From Salinisphaera sp. (GTDB lineage Bacteria; Pseudomonadota; Gammaproteobacteria; Nevskiales; Salinisphaeraceae), in the NCBI RefSeq assembly GCF_002729955.1, contig NZ_PBYA01000008.1, positions 62,001-126,000 of the forward strand: a stretch of DNA of 64,000 nt, in the 5' to 3' direction. Numbering within the stretch: position 1 is the first letter of the stretch; every line of letters starts with the position of its first letter. Made by a program: the position numbers and the translations under genes. The notes under the pieces were generated by a model. It saw nothing but the letters and a program-made list of their open reading frames with translations. It searched no databases and was not told the DNA's origin. This document shows, piece by piece, positions 25,047 through 35,910 of the stretch.

Positions 25047-25075
25047 AAAAAACGCCGCACGTGGCGGCGTTTTTC
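25047..25075 (-). terminator. Rho-independent terminator (bidirectional form)
   Basis: AAAAAACGCCGC-ACGT-GGCGGCGTTTTT is a strong hairpin with A- and T-runs on both sides. It lies 60 bases past the stop of the DUF3015-like gene on the minus strand. Confidence 0.85.
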
Positions 25076-25135
25076 GATCATCGACCCACCCGCGCTCGCA
25101 TCGTGGCGGCGGGCACAGAGGGTTCGCCTCACGCA

Positions 25136-25525
25136 CTAGCGCATGGCCACGATACGATCGACCACGTTGCTGTCGGCCGATACCTCGGGCCCGTACAGGG
25201 TGCTGTAGTTGCTCTGCATCCACTGACCGAAGGCGTCCGGGTTGTCTTCGTGCAGCAGAGCGGCGAGCGCGTCCAGGTTCTCGCCTTCGCCCGTGGCTGC
25301 TTCGCGGCGCAGTGCGACCGACTGCGTATCGGCGAAGTCCTGAGCCTGGGCGAAATCGTCGTCGATGTTCTTGCCCACGATATAGGCCGTGGTACCCGCG
25401 GTGCTGGCGGTGGTGATCAGGTCATCGCGATCACGGGCCGAGCTGCTGGTAGCAAGGCCGAGACCGACTGCGGCCACGCCGCAAAGGGCAAGACCACGCT
25501 TCCAGGTGCTGGTTTGTTTATGCAT
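25136..25525 (-). CDS. Secreted DUF3015-like protein
   Basis: A 129-residue protein with a signal peptide (WKRGLALCGVAAVGLGLATSSSA). The mature part has ITTASTAGTTAYIVGKNID and VALRREAATGEGENLDALAALLHEDNPDAFGQWMQSNYSTLYG; the GEGENLDALAALL and F..WMQSNY patterns resemble DUF3015 periplasmic proteins, although the usual cysteines are absent. The function is unknown. It lies downstream of thiC on the same strand, but 85 bases away, and ends in a strong terminator. Confidence 0.65.
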   Translation of the reverse strand: MHKQTSTWKRGLALCGVAAVGLGLATSSSARDRDDLITTASTAGTTAYIVGKNIDDDFAQAQDFADTQSVALRREAATGEGENLDALAALLHEDNPDAFGQWMQSNYSTLYGPEVSADSNVVDRIVAMR

Positions 25526-25610
25526 TCGTTACTCCCATGAGGTTCTGGCGATTACGCAGGTGAGGCTAGGCACCTGCGCATGAACTATTACTGAATTGGC
25601 CAGCGCCCAC

Positions 25611-27515
<1,905 letters not shown>

Positions 27516-27536
27516 CTACCAACCTGCCATGTGCAA

Positions 27537-27569
27537 TAAAAGCCGCGCACGGGCGTGCGTGCGCGGTTT
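27537..27569 (-). terminator. Rho-independent terminator after pncA
   Basis: On the minus strand ACCGCGCACG and CGTGCGCGGCT form a stem with a short loop followed by TTTTATT, nine bases past the pncA stop codon. It separates the NAD-salvage operon from thiC. Confidence 0.8.
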
Positions 27570-27577
27570 CGAAGTCA

Positions 27578-28204
27578 TCAGCCGGCGGCCGACAGGCTCG
27601 CGCTGTCCACGATCATTGCCCCCGCGGCCTGCATGGCTTCGAGCGCGGCGGCGGTATCGCCGGGCTGCATATCCACGCCGCGTACGCCGTCGCGCACCAG
27701 CGTTACGCCAAACCCTTCGGCGAGCGCATCCAGCACGGTGAACTTCACGCAGACATCGGCCGCCAGGCCGAGCACCACTACATGATCGATCCGGGCCTCG
27801 CGCAGATGGGCCGTCAGCCCGGTGGCCTGGCGATGATGGTTGTCGTAGAAGGCGGAGTAGCTGTCGATTCGCGGGTCCGTGCCCTTGCGCACCACGTAAT
27901 CGATACCGGCCACGTCCAGCGCCGATGCAAAGCCGGCCCCGGGGGTGCCCTGCACACAGTGCACCGGCCACAGGATCTGGTCATGGCCGTCCAGCTGCGT
28001 AACCTCGAACGGCGCGTGGCCGGCGTGTTCGGCGGCGAACGACAGATGGTGCGGCGGGTGCCAGTCCTGGCTTGCCACCACGTGATCGAACAGCGGCATC
28101 AGGGCGTTGGCCACCGGTACCACCGCATCGCCGTCGCCCACCGCGAGCGCACCGCCGGGCAGGAAATCGTTCTGAATATCGACGAGCAGCAGGGCCTGTT
28201 TCAT
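27578..28204 (-). CDS. pncA: Nicotinamidase
   Basis: A 208-residue cysteine hydrolase that deamidates nicotinamide to nicotinate for NAD salvage. Triad residues are the Asp in LLVDIQNDFLPGG, the Lys in VVRKGTDPRIDSYSAF and the Cys in VLGLAADVCVKFTVLDA; the metal-binding Asp-His pair is in ASQDWHPPHHLSF. The ATG lies 7 bases after the pncB stop, so the two genes form an operon (nicotinamide to nicotinate to nicotinate mononucleotide). A terminator follows. Confidence 0.95.
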   Translation of the reverse strand: MKQALLLVDIQNDFLPGGALAVGDGDAVVPVANALMPLFDHVVASQDWHPPHHLSFAAEHAGHAPFEVTQLDGHDQILWPVHCVQGTPGAGFASALDVAGIDYVVRKGTDPRIDSYSAFYDNHHRQATGLTAHLREARIDHVVVLGLAADVCVKFTVLDALAEGFGVTLVRDGVRGVDMQPGDTAAALEAMQAAGAMIVDSASLSAAG

Positions 28205-28211
28205 ATCGGGT

Positions 28212-29684
28212 TCACTCCGCCAGCTTGCCCGAGCGCGACGAGGCCGGCATATCGCGCCGCGCCAGCCAGTCGCGCAGCGCGTCGGTGGATTCTTCAAGAT
28301 AACGATCGATCAGTGCCGGGTAATCGCGGCGCGCGGCGAAGTAGGCGAACTGTTCCGCGGCATAGGCACGCACGTCGACCAGATCCGGGGCACTGCCGGT
28401 GCGCTCGCCGGCTCGAACCACGCCGGTGAGCAGGTCGATATGCGGAGCCTGGGGGTCGAACTGGTGGCAGCTCTCGCCCGAGGTGCCGGCCCAGGCTGTT
28501 TTCGGCGCGGCCTCGTCGAACAGCAGATCGGCGAACGGCGCGCCGTCGTCGGTGAAGCGACGTACCTGATGCACGCCGGGCCGGGTGAGCTTGCCCGGCG
28601 TATCAGAAAGCTTCATTCGATAGGACCAGGTGCCGCGATCGCTGCGGATCGCAGCGAGCTTGTAGACGCCGTCGAGCGCGGCATCCGGCTGCGCGGTGGT
28701 CAGGCGCGTACCCACGCCCCAGAGCACGATCGGCGCCCCTTCGCGCTTGAGTTCGGCGATGACGTTTTCGTCCAGGCTCGAACTGGCCGCAATCCGTACC
28801 TTCTCGAAACCGGCGGCATCGAGCATGCGGCGCGCGGTTTTCGACAGCTCGGCCAGATCGCCCGAATCCAGACGGATGCCGGCCATCTCATGGCCGCTTT
28901 CGCGCAGTTTCATGCCGGCACGAATAGCGTTTTGGATACCGTCGATGGTGTTGTAGGTATCCACCAGAAACACGCAGTTTTCGGGCAGGGCCGCTGCATA
29001 GGCATCGAAGGCATCGATTTCGTCGTCGAAGGCCATGACCCAGCCGTGGGCATGGGTGCCCGATACCGGAATTCCGAACAGCTGGCCGGCCAGCACGTTG
29101 GAAGTACCGGCACAGCCGCCGATATAGGCCGCCCGCGCGGCCGATACGCCGCCGTCGATGCCCTGCGCCTTGCGCAGCCCGAAATCCAGCACCGGATCGT
29201 CGCCGGCGGCATGGGCGATACGGGCGGCCTTGGTCGCGACCAGGGTCGGGAAGTTCATCATGTTCAACAGCGCGCTTTCCAGCAGCTGTGCCTGCAGGAT
29301 CGGCGCCCGCACGCGCAGCATCGGTTGATGCGCGAATACCGCCGTGCCTTCGGGCACGGCATCGATATCGCCGGTAAAGCGCAGCTCGCGCAGATAATCC
29401 AGAAAGCCCGGTTCGAAAAGCGCGCCGCCCGCGTTGTCTTTCAACGTGGCCAGATAATGGATATCGGCCTCGGTGAACGACATCTGGGTGGCGTATTCCA
29501 CCGCCGTTTCCAGCCCGCATGCGATCGCGAACCCGTTATCGAAGGGCGCATCGCGAAAGAACAGATGAAACACCGCCTCGCGCTCGCTCGAGCCGTTGTG
29601 CCAATGGGCATAGGCCATGGTCAGCTGATAGAGATCGGTCAGTAGCGCAGGCGCACGACCATAGAGTTGCCCCAGCAAGGACAT
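28212..29684 (-). CDS. pncB: Nicotinate phosphoribosyltransferase
   Basis: A 490-residue enzyme making nicotinate mononucleotide from nicotinate and PRPP, the step after PncA. Evidence: [15 protein letters not shown] at the N-terminus, [64 protein letters not shown] (substrate His) and [11 protein letters not shown], then [10 protein letters not shown] of the phosphate site. The ATG at 29684 begins the conserved region; an upstream frame reads like non-coding. It diverges from the DUF374 acyltransferase gene. Confidence 0.95.
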   Translation of the reverse strand: MSLLGQLYGRAPALLTDLYQLTMAYAHWHNGSSEREAVFHLFFRDAPFDNGFAIACGLETAVEYATQMSFTEADIHYLATLKDNAGGALFEPGFLDYLRELRFTGDIDAVPEGTAVFAHQPMLRVRAPILQAQLLESALLNMMNFPTLVATKAARIAHAAGDDPVLDFGLRKAQGIDGGVSAARAAYIGGCAGTSNVLAGQLFGIPVSGTHAHGWVMAFDDEIDAFDAYAAALPENCVFLVDTYNTIDGIQNAIRAGMKLRESGHEMAGIRLDSGDLAELSKTARRMLDAAGFEKVRIAASSSLDENVIAELKREGAPIVLWGVGTRLTTAQPDAALDGVYKLAAIRSDRGTWSYRMKLSDTPGKLTRPGVHQVRRFTDDGAPFADLLFDEAAPKTAWAGTSGESCHQFDPQAPHIDLLTGVVRAGERTGSAPDLVDVRAYAAEQFAYFAARRDYPALIDRYLEESTDALRDWLARRDMPASSRSGKLAE

Positions 29685-29799
29685 AGACGAAACAGGCAGG
29701 GATGGTCTGAGTAGAATGCGAACGTTGCTCGCGACTTTCAACTCGCTGCCCCGCCCCCGAACTTGCACGGGGGTACGATCGAGCCGCAAGCTCGCTGCG

Positions 29800-30546
29800 A
29801 TGGACAGGGACAAAGCCACCACCGCCACGGGCGATCAAGCGCGATCAAAGCGGCGCAAGGCGCGCCGCCGCGCGCCCACGCGAGGCCAGCGCCTGGTTCG
29901 GATGGTGTCGCAGCGGGGGATGGCCAGCTATATCTGGTTGCTGCGCCTGAGCTGTCGTATCGAAATCGTGGCCGGCGGCGAGCACCTGGAAAGCGCGCTT
30001 GCCTCGGGCCAACCGGTGGTGCCGTGCGCCTGGCATCAGCGCCTGGTGCCCAGCGGCCTGTTTCTGCGCTCGCTGGTGGATCAAGGCATGAATGTCGGCT
30101 TCTTGATCAGCCCGTCGCGAGAAGGCGATTTCATGTCTCGGGTTGCCCACAACCATCGCGTCATCCCGATTCGCGGTTCCTCCAGCCGCACCGGCCGAGA
30201 GGCCATGCAGGCGTTGACCGCTGCCGTGGCCGAGGGCATCTCCCCCATGATGTACGGCGACGGCCCGCGCGGCCCGGCCCGTGTTTTCAAGACGGGGGCG
30301 GTCATCCTGGCCAGTCAGAGCGGCGCCCCGCTGTTGCTCGTGGGTGCGGCGAGCAGCCGCTTCTGGCAGGTAAAATCGTGGGATCGCTTCCAGGTGCCCA
30401 TGCCGTTCTGCCGGTTTAGAATTGCGCTGGGCGAACCTTGGCCGATCGGCCCGTTGCACGACAGGCGCGAGGCCGAAACCATCGCAGAAGAACTGGGCCG
30501 GCGTCTCGACGCGCTATGCGACGTCGCCCGGCATGCATCCCCCTAG
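29800..30546 (+). CDS. DUF374 lysophospholipid acyltransferase-like protein, copy 1
   Basis: A 248-residue acyltransferase of the DUF374 branch. After a very basic N-terminus ([15 protein letters not shown]) come [83 protein letters not shown] and a basic SFWQ-like stretch. DUF374 members resemble 1-acyl-glycerol-3-phosphate acyltransferases and often act on lipids at the inner membrane; only one short hydrophobic segment is visible here. It is followed by a paralogue 12 bases later. The acyl donor and acceptor are unknown. Confidence 0.82.
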   Translation: MDRDKATTATGDQARSKRRKARRRAPTRGQRLVRMVSQRGMASYIWLLRLSCRIEIVAGGEHLESALASGQPVVPCAWHQRLVPSGLFLRSLVDQGMNVGFLISPSREGDFMSRVAHNHRVIPIRGSSSRTGREAMQALTAAVAEGISPMMYGDGPRGPARVFKTGAVILASQSGAPLLLVGAASSRFWQVKSWDRFQVPMPFCRFRIALGEPWPIGPLHDRREAETIAEELGRRLDALCDVARHASP

Positions 30547-30558
30547 GATCCGTTGTTT

Positions 30559-31320
30559 ATGAGTCAGGACAGTAAGCGCCCGCCGAGCGCATTCAGCCGG
30601 CTGGGCCTGGGTATCGGCGTATCGGTGCTCAAACCGACCGCCCGTGCCCTGCTCGCCAGCTGGCGTATCCAGCAGGTGAGCGGCGAAGCGTACCTTTGGC
30701 AAGCCATCGACAGCGGCCGGGCCCTGATGCCCTGCTGCTGGCATCAGCGGTTGAGCGCGAGCGTGGGGTATCTGCTCAAGGCCCAGTCCCGCGGTTTGAA
30801 ACCCGGGTTTCTGGTTTCGCCCTCCCGCGACGGCGAGATTACCGCCCGCGTGGTCGAAGGCATGGGGGCGCATATCATTCGCGGGTCCGCCACGCGCACC
30901 GGCGCCCGCGCCATGCGCGATCTCTACGGCGTGATGAAAACCGGCGTGGCGCCGATCATCCATCCGGACGGCCCGCACGGGCCGGGCTTCGTGGCCAAGC
31001 CGGGCACCCTGATGCTTGCCCAGATGACGCAGGCCACCCTGCTGCCGCTTTCATTCTCGGCCGACCGTTACTGGCAGCTCGATTCCTGGGACCGGGTGAT
31101 CATCCCCAAGCCCTTCGCCCGGGTGACGATCACCATCGGCGAACCGGTCACCGTCGCCCGCGGCGAAAGCGTCGAGGCCGCCGCCGAATCCCTGGGCTCG
31201 CAGCTGGACGCGCTCACACGCGAGGCGGATCGTCTGGCCGGAACGACGCCGCGGCCGCCGAAGAAGCTCGGCAAGCCGCGCGCTCCCAGCGCCGGTGCCG
31301 AAACCAGCGGCGACGATTAG
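30559..31320 (+). CDS. DUF374 lysophospholipid acyltransferase-like protein, copy 2
   Basis: A 253-residue paralogue of the preceding gene with the same pattern: LMPCCWHQRLSASVGYL, FLVSPSRDGEITARVVEGMGAHIIRGSATRTGARAM, APIIHPDGPHGPGFVAKPGTLMLAQMTQATLLPLSFS and YWQLDSWDRVIIPKPFARVTITIGEP. The tail (PPKKLGKPRAPSAGAETSGDD) is low complexity. The spacing suggests translational coupling to copy 1. Its stop overlaps the stop of the convergent acyl-AMP ligase gene by two bases. Possibly the two work as a heteromer or on different substrates. Confidence 0.82.
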   Translation: MSQDSKRPPSAFSRLGLGIGVSVLKPTARALLASWRIQQVSGEAYLWQAIDSGRALMPCCWHQRLSASVGYLLKAQSRGLKPGFLVSPSRDGEITARVVEGMGAHIIRGSATRTGARAMRDLYGVMKTGVAPIIHPDGPHGPGFVAKPGTLMLAQMTQATLLPLSFSADRYWQLDSWDRVIIPKPFARVTITIGEPVTVARGESVEAAAESLGSQLDALTREADRLAGTTPRPPKKLGKPRAPSAGAETSGDD

Positions 31321-33272
31321 GCCGTGGCGGTCTCGGCCTGCAGGTAGGCTGCCAGCGCGTTGATGGTCGAATAATCGAACAGGTCGGTCATTTCCACCCG
31401 GTTCGGCCAGCGCGTTTCGATGCCTTCATGGATCTGGGCGAGTTCCAGCGAGGACAGGCCGATCTCGAACAGATCGTCGTCGACGCCGATATCCCGGCCG
31501 GGCACGACCTCATCGCAGATCGCCTTGAGTTCGGCGGCGAGGTCGGTGTTCTCGGCCGCTTCGGACTCGGACTCCCGAGGGCCGAGCAAGGCATCGAGCC
31601 GGGCGGCGATCTCGTCGAATTCGCCTTCGGCATACTGGCGTGCCAGCAGCGAACGCTGCAGCTTGCCGCTGGTGGTCTTGGGCATGCGTGCAATCGGCAG
31701 CACCTGCGATGCCACAAGCCCCGCGCGCTGGTTGAGCGCACCGCGCAGTTCCCGGGCGATGCCGGCGAAATCTTCAAGATGACCGCGAAACACCACGAAC
31801 AGCACCAGCGCCTGCTCGGTGGTGCTCGGCGCCTGTACGCCCGCCGCGGCGAGCTTGTTGAGCTCTGCGCCGGGCAGATCCTGTAGCAGCGCTTCGATAT
31901 CCTGCGGGTAATGGTTCTGGCCGTTGACGAAGATGATTTCCTTCGCGCGACCGGTGATCACGAGTTCGCCGTCGTGGCGAAAGCCCAGATCGCCGGTGTC
32001 CAGCCAGCCCTCGCCCACCAGCGCGTCGGCGTTCGCCCGCGGATTGTCGTGATAGCCGCCGGTGACGTTGGCGCCGCGAATGAGCACCCGGCCGACCACG
32101 CCGTCGGCAACGGCCTGGCCCTGGGCATCGACCAGCGCAAGTTCGGTCGACTTGACCGGCGTGCCCAGGCACACCAGTTCCAGCGCATGCGCGCCCTCGT
32201 CGAAGCGCACCGTATCGCCTACGCCCAGTTCGCCGCGGGCCACGGAGATACTGCGCAGCCCGCGCCCGGGGTTCGGGAATGTAGCCGCCAGGCTGGCCTC
32301 GGCCAGGCCGTAGACGGCGAACATGGTCGTCGCATTCAGGCCGGTGGGCGCCAGCGTGTCGAGAAATTCGCGTACCAGCGCCGGGGCGATGGGCTCGGCG
32401 CCGTTGTAGATCAGGCGCACGCTGGATAGATCCAGTTCGGGCCGGCCCTTGGCCGAAATCGCACGCAGCGTGTGCCGATACCCGAAGTTGGGCGAGCACA
32501 GCAGCGTGGCGCGCGTTTCGGCGGCTTTTTCGAGCCATAGCAACGGCCGGCGCGCGAACAGATCCGGCGTCATCAGATAATGGGCAAAGCCGTTGTGGAC
32601 CAGGGTCAGATGGAAACCGATCAGGCCCATATCGTGGGTGAGCGGCATCCACGACAAAGCCACCTCATCAGCGCCGAACTGCGAACCGCTGCTGATCGCT
32701 TCGATATTGGCGAGCACGTTGGCATGGGTGAGCACGACGCCTTTCGGATCACCCGTGGAGCCGGACGAAAACTGGATGAACGCCGTATGTTCAGGCGTCA
32801 GCCTGGCGCGCTCGGCCGCATGGTCCACGGCCGGCGGCTCGTCGGACAGCGCACGCTCGCCCAGACGCTCGCTGGCGGCCTGCTCGCCGCGCTGTTCGAG
32901 CAGTTCGCGCAGGCGCTCGATATGTTTGGGCGCGGCCACCACGCGCGGCTCGTCGAGATGGCGCCAGACCCGCAGCAGCTTGTCCATCTGGGCAGCGGTC
33001 GCACCCGCCGCGATCGGCACCGGCACGATGCCGCCATAGATCGCACCCCAGAAGAACTGCAGAAAACGCAGGTTGTCTTCGACGAACAGAATCAGCGGTT
33101 CGCCGGTCGTCATGCCCTGCTGCTGCAGCACGGCCAGTCGGTCTTCGGCCGACTTGGCCAGCATGCGATAGTTGAGACCCCGTTCCTCGTCGGCACCGTC
33201 GATGAAGACGATGCCGTGCGGCGAGTCTTTATGCGCATCCAGCGCGTCGGCAAGCGTATTGAAAGCAGGCAT
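31317..33272 (-). CDS. Fatty acyl-AMP ligase fused to a C-terminal acyl carrier protein
   Basis: A 651-residue two-domain protein. Residues about 1-560 are an adenylating domain of the FAAL/acyl-CoA synthetase type: FIQFSSGSTGDPKGVVLTHAN (A3), SWMPLTHDMGLIGFHL, YGLAEASLAATF (A5) and WLDTGDLGFRHDGELVITGRAKEIIFVNGQNHYPQDIE (A7-A8). Residues about 565-651 form a phosphopantetheine-binding carrier domain, with Ser608 in FEIGLSSLELAQIHEGIE. It should activate a carboxylic acid, probably a fatty acid, as acyl-AMP and load its own carrier arm. It is coupled to the upstream P450 gene, and a PPTase gene diverges. The exact acid is unknown. Confidence 0.85.
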   Translation of the reverse strand: MPAFNTLADALDAHKDSPHGIVFIDGADEERGLNYRMLAKSAEDRLAVLQQQGMTTGEPLILFVEDNLRFLQFFWGAIYGGIVPVPIAAGATAAQMDKLLRVWRHLDEPRVVAAPKHIERLRELLEQRGEQAASERLGERALSDEPPAVDHAAERARLTPEHTAFIQFSSGSTGDPKGVVLTHANVLANIEAISSGSQFGADEVALSWMPLTHDMGLIGFHLTLVHNGFAHYLMTPDLFARRPLLWLEKAAETRATLLCSPNFGYRHTLRAISAKGRPELDLSSVRLIYNGAEPIAPALVREFLDTLAPTGLNATTMFAVYGLAEASLAATFPNPGRGLRSISVARGELGVGDTVRFDEGAHALELVCLGTPVKSTELALVDAQGQAVADGVVGRVLIRGANVTGGYHDNPRANADALVGEGWLDTGDLGFRHDGELVITGRAKEIIFVNGQNHYPQDIEALLQDLPGAELNKLAAAGVQAPSTTEQALVLFVVFRGHLEDFAGIARELRGALNQRAGLVASQVLPIARMPKTTSGKLQRSLLARQYAEGEFDEIAARLDALLGPRESESEAAENTDLAAELKAICDEVVPGRDIGVDDDLFEIGLSSLELAQIHEGIETRWPNRVEMTDLFDYSTINALAAYLQAETATA

Positions 33273-33281
33273 GAGAAACCT

Positions 33282-34610
33282 CTAGGACAAGTTCTGTCGA
33301 GCGCGCCAGCGAATCGGCACGCCGTCGCCGGGCCGCAGATTGATCCGCGATTCCAGCATCGGTGGATGTTCACCGGCATACACCGGCGTGAAAAGACGCA
33401 GCATCGTTACCAGATGCTGGCGCATTTCGGTCATGGCCATATGTTCGCCCACGCAGTGACGCGGACCGGCGGCGAACGGCATATAGGCAAAGCGTTGCGA
33501 AGGCACACCCTGTTTTAGAAAACGCGCCGGCGAAAAGCAATCCGGCATGGCCCAGTAGGCCGGATCGCGGTGCAAAACATAGGGGCTGATCAGCAGCTGA
33601 TCGCCTGCGGCGATTTCGTAATCGCCGAATGTATCGGCTTCGAGGGCGCGGCGGGACAACAGCCAGCCCGGCGGATACAGCCGTAGCGTCTCATGGATTA
33701 TCGCATCGATGAAACGCAGCCGGTCGCTGGCGTGATCGACCAGGGCCGGAATTTCGCGCTCGTCGATCGCGTCCACCTCTGCCTGAGCCCGTGCACAGAC
33801 CTCGGGGTGGCACGCGATTTCGTACCAGGCCCAGGCGAGCGCGCTGGCGGTGGTTTCATGGCCGGCCACGATCAGGGTCATGACCTCGTCGACCAGCGTG
33901 CGCCGACTCATGGCCTCGCCATCGCGGTCGCGGGCGGCCAGCAAATGCCCGAGAAAATCGAAGGACTGCTCGTCGCTATCCTGTCGGCTGTCGATAATCG
34001 ACTCCACGACCCCACCCAGCCGATGAAAGCGTGCAGCGAAACGCAGATCCCGGGTCGCCTCCTCGCTGAGCAGGGAAAACGGGTTGCTCTCGCCCTCGAC
34101 CAGCCGCGCGTAGTCGGCGCCGAAGATGGACTTGAGCACGATCACCAGCGTCAGCTCGCTGATATGCGCAGCCACGTCGACCCACATCTCGTCGCCTGCC
34201 GCTTGGCGCCAGCGCTCGGCCAGAGCGAGGTTTTCGTGCGCGATCATGGTGTTGAAGTCCGCCAACCGGCGCGGCTTGAACGCGGGCTGGATGAGGCGGC
34301 GCTGGCGCGCCCAGAACTCACCCTCGCTCACCATGATGCCTTCGCCCAGCAACAGACGAACGCGATCCAGGCCCAGGCCCTTGGCATAGCGCGCCGAGCG
34401 CCGAACCATGATCTGCTGGACGAAGGCCGGGTCATGCACGACCCAGCGACGCGCACCGCCCTGCGGCGCGGGGACGCGATACACCGGACCATATACATGG
34501 TGCCAACGCACGAGCATGCGCCGCGTTGCATCATCGGGTGCGACATCGAATGGCGCGGACGGGCCGACTTTGTCGGCGGCGGAGACAATATCGGATAGGC
34601 TGCTGGACAT
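33282..34610 (-). CDS. Cytochrome P450
   Basis: A 442-residue P450. The I-helix oxygen motif is AGHETTASALAW, the K-helix ExxR is HETLRLYPPGWLLSRRA and the heme loop is FAAGPRHCVGEHMA with thiolate ligand Cys386. No membrane anchor is apparent and no reductase domain is fused, so it needs a separate ferredoxin or flavodoxin partner, none of which is adjacent. The stop codon is nine bases from the acyl-AMP ligase start, with the AGAGG ribosome site for the ligase overlapping the P450 stop, so the pair is one operon. An acyl-ACP substrate is suggested by context. Confidence 0.9.
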   Translation of the reverse strand: MSSSLSDIVSAADKVGPSAPFDVAPDDATRRMLVRWHHVYGPVYRVPAPQGGARRWVVHDPAFVQQIMVRRSARYAKGLGLDRVRLLLGEGIMVSEGEFWARQRRLIQPAFKPRRLADFNTMIAHENLALAERWRQAAGDEMWVDVAAHISELTLVIVLKSIFGADYARLVEGESNPFSLLSEEATRDLRFAARFHRLGGVVESIIDSRQDSDEQSFDFLGHLLAARDRDGEAMSRRTLVDEVMTLIVAGHETTASALAWAWYEIACHPEVCARAQAEVDAIDEREIPALVDHASDRLRFIDAIIHETLRLYPPGWLLSRRALEADTFGDYEIAAGDQLLISPYVLHRDPAYWAMPDCFSPARFLKQGVPSQRFAYMPFAAGPRHCVGEHMAMTEMRQHLVTMLRLFTPVYAGEHPPMLESRINLRPGDGVPIRWRARQNLS

Positions 34611-34690
34611 CTGGGAACGACCCGATCGATACGCGGCCCCTGGCTCCTGGGCAAACGGCTGCGCGGCTTGGAATCAAATCGATTATTTTT

Positions 34691-35356
34691 ATGTTACGTG
34701 TATTTTACACCTTCCTGGGTGTACACGATCAAGTGCTGCTCGCCCGACAGCAGGCGTTCGACCCGCCGGCGTATCGCGAACGCATCGATCGCATGAAGGA
34801 TGACGGGGCCCGAAGCCGGACCCGGGCCGGGCTCTGGTTGCTGAAAAAATTGCTGGCCGCTGCCGACTATGCCGACGATACGCTTGAGCGCATCGGCTTC
34901 AGCGCCAGCGGTCAGCCGCAGATTCATGACGCGCCTGCATTCAGCATTTCGCACAGCGAGCAGCTGGTCGCCTGCGCGCTATGCGACGAAGCAAGCATTG
35001 GCCTGGATGTGGAACACCGACGCCTGCGCGACATGGCGCGCATGGCACGCCTGCTCGACCCGGCCGAACGCGCCCACGTTGAGCGTCAACCGCTCGCATT
35101 CTTCGACTACTGGTGCGCCCGCGAGGCCACGGTCAAGGCCAGTGGCCGGGTCGGGCTCAAGCGCATCCGGGCCCTGAGCCTGGCCGGCGACACCGCCAGG
35201 CTCGACGAACGGGACTGGCACCTGCGCGCGCTCGATCTCGATGCCGGCTATGCGGCCTGTCTGGCCAGCGATCGCCCGATCGGGCCGGTCGATCTACGTG
35301 AGCTCAGTCTTCCCGGCCGAGAAAATACAGGCCCGCATAGATCTTCGGATCAATGA
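34691..35356 (+). CDS. 4'-phosphopantetheinyl transferase, Sfp type
   Basis: A 221-residue enzyme that moves phosphopantetheine from CoA to carrier-protein serines. Signature residues are FSISHSEQLVACALCDEASIGLDVEH (the GxDxE metal motif) and FFDYWCAREATVKASG (the WxxREAxxKA motif). It diverges from the P450/acyl-AMP ligase operon over 80 AT-rich bases, which suggests that it activates the fused carrier domain, though it may also serve other ACPs. The last 53 bases overlap the convergent Nudix gene. The start ATG has no strong ribosome site. Confidence 0.9.
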   Translation: MLRVFYTFLGVHDQVLLARQQAFDPPAYRERIDRMKDDGARSRTRAGLWLLKKLLAAADYADDTLERIGFSASGQPQIHDAPAFSISHSEQLVACALCDEASIGLDVEHRRLRDMARMARLLDPAERAHVERQPLAFFDYWCAREATVKASGRVGLKRIRALSLAGDTARLDERDWHLRALDLDAGYAACLASDRPIGPVDLRELSLPGRENTGPHRSSDQ

Positions 35357-35828
35357 GCCTGCCCTCGGCCTCACGTTCGACCAGCCAGGTCTCGACCTCG
35401 GCCAGCGGTATCGCGTACGGAATGATGTCTTCGCTGTCATCGCCGCCGCCGGCACCGACGCGCGTGACCGGGCCCGCACGATAGAAACTCAGCGTTTCGC
35501 TGGTCAGCCCCGCGCTTGGCGGGCCTTCGGCGAGGAACGTCATGCGGGCCGCGCGATAGCCGGTTTCTTCCTCCAGCTCGCGTAGCGCGGCCAACTCCAT
35601 GGCCTCGTCTTCTGCCCCGGCAATGTCGCCGACCAGCCCCGCGGGCAGTTCGATCACGTTGGCCTGCAGGGGCAGGCGGGGCTGCTCGACGAGCAGCAGT
35701 TCGTTGTTATCGGTCACGGCCACGATCACGACCACACCGCGCGCGTTGACGCGTTCCACATACTCCCAGTGGTCGCGGCGTTTCAAACGCAGGAATTCAC
35801 CTTCATGAAGGGTGCGATCGGCAGACAT
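35304..35828 (-). CDS. Nudix hydrolase, ADP-ribose pyrophosphatase-like
   Basis: A 174-residue protein with an intact Nudix box, GDIAGAEDEAMELAALRELEEETGY, that fits Gx5Ex7REUxEExGU. The preceding VIELPAGLVGD and following AEGPPSAGLTSETLSFYRAGPV match the ADP-ribose pyrophosphatase subgroup. It would clean up ADP-ribose or related dinucleotides. The start at the internal ATG (MSADRTLHEGEFLRLK) is the normal family start. It overlaps the PPTase gene by 53 bases, tail to tail. Confidence 0.9.
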   Translation of the reverse strand: MSADRTLHEGEFLRLKRRDHWEYVERVNARGVVVIVAVTDNNELLLVEQPRLPLQANVIELPAGLVGDIAGAEDEAMELAALRELEEETGYRAARMTFLAEGPPSAGLTSETLSFYRAGPVTRVGAGGGDDSEDIIPYAIPLAEVETWLVEREAEGRLIDPKIYAGLYFLGRED

Positions 35829-35910
35829 ATCGGTGTCAGGGCTTGTGAACAACACCGCCAAGTCTAACCGCAGCGCCGGCCCTGCGTTCGTGCCGCGTGC
35901 GCGCTTCCCC

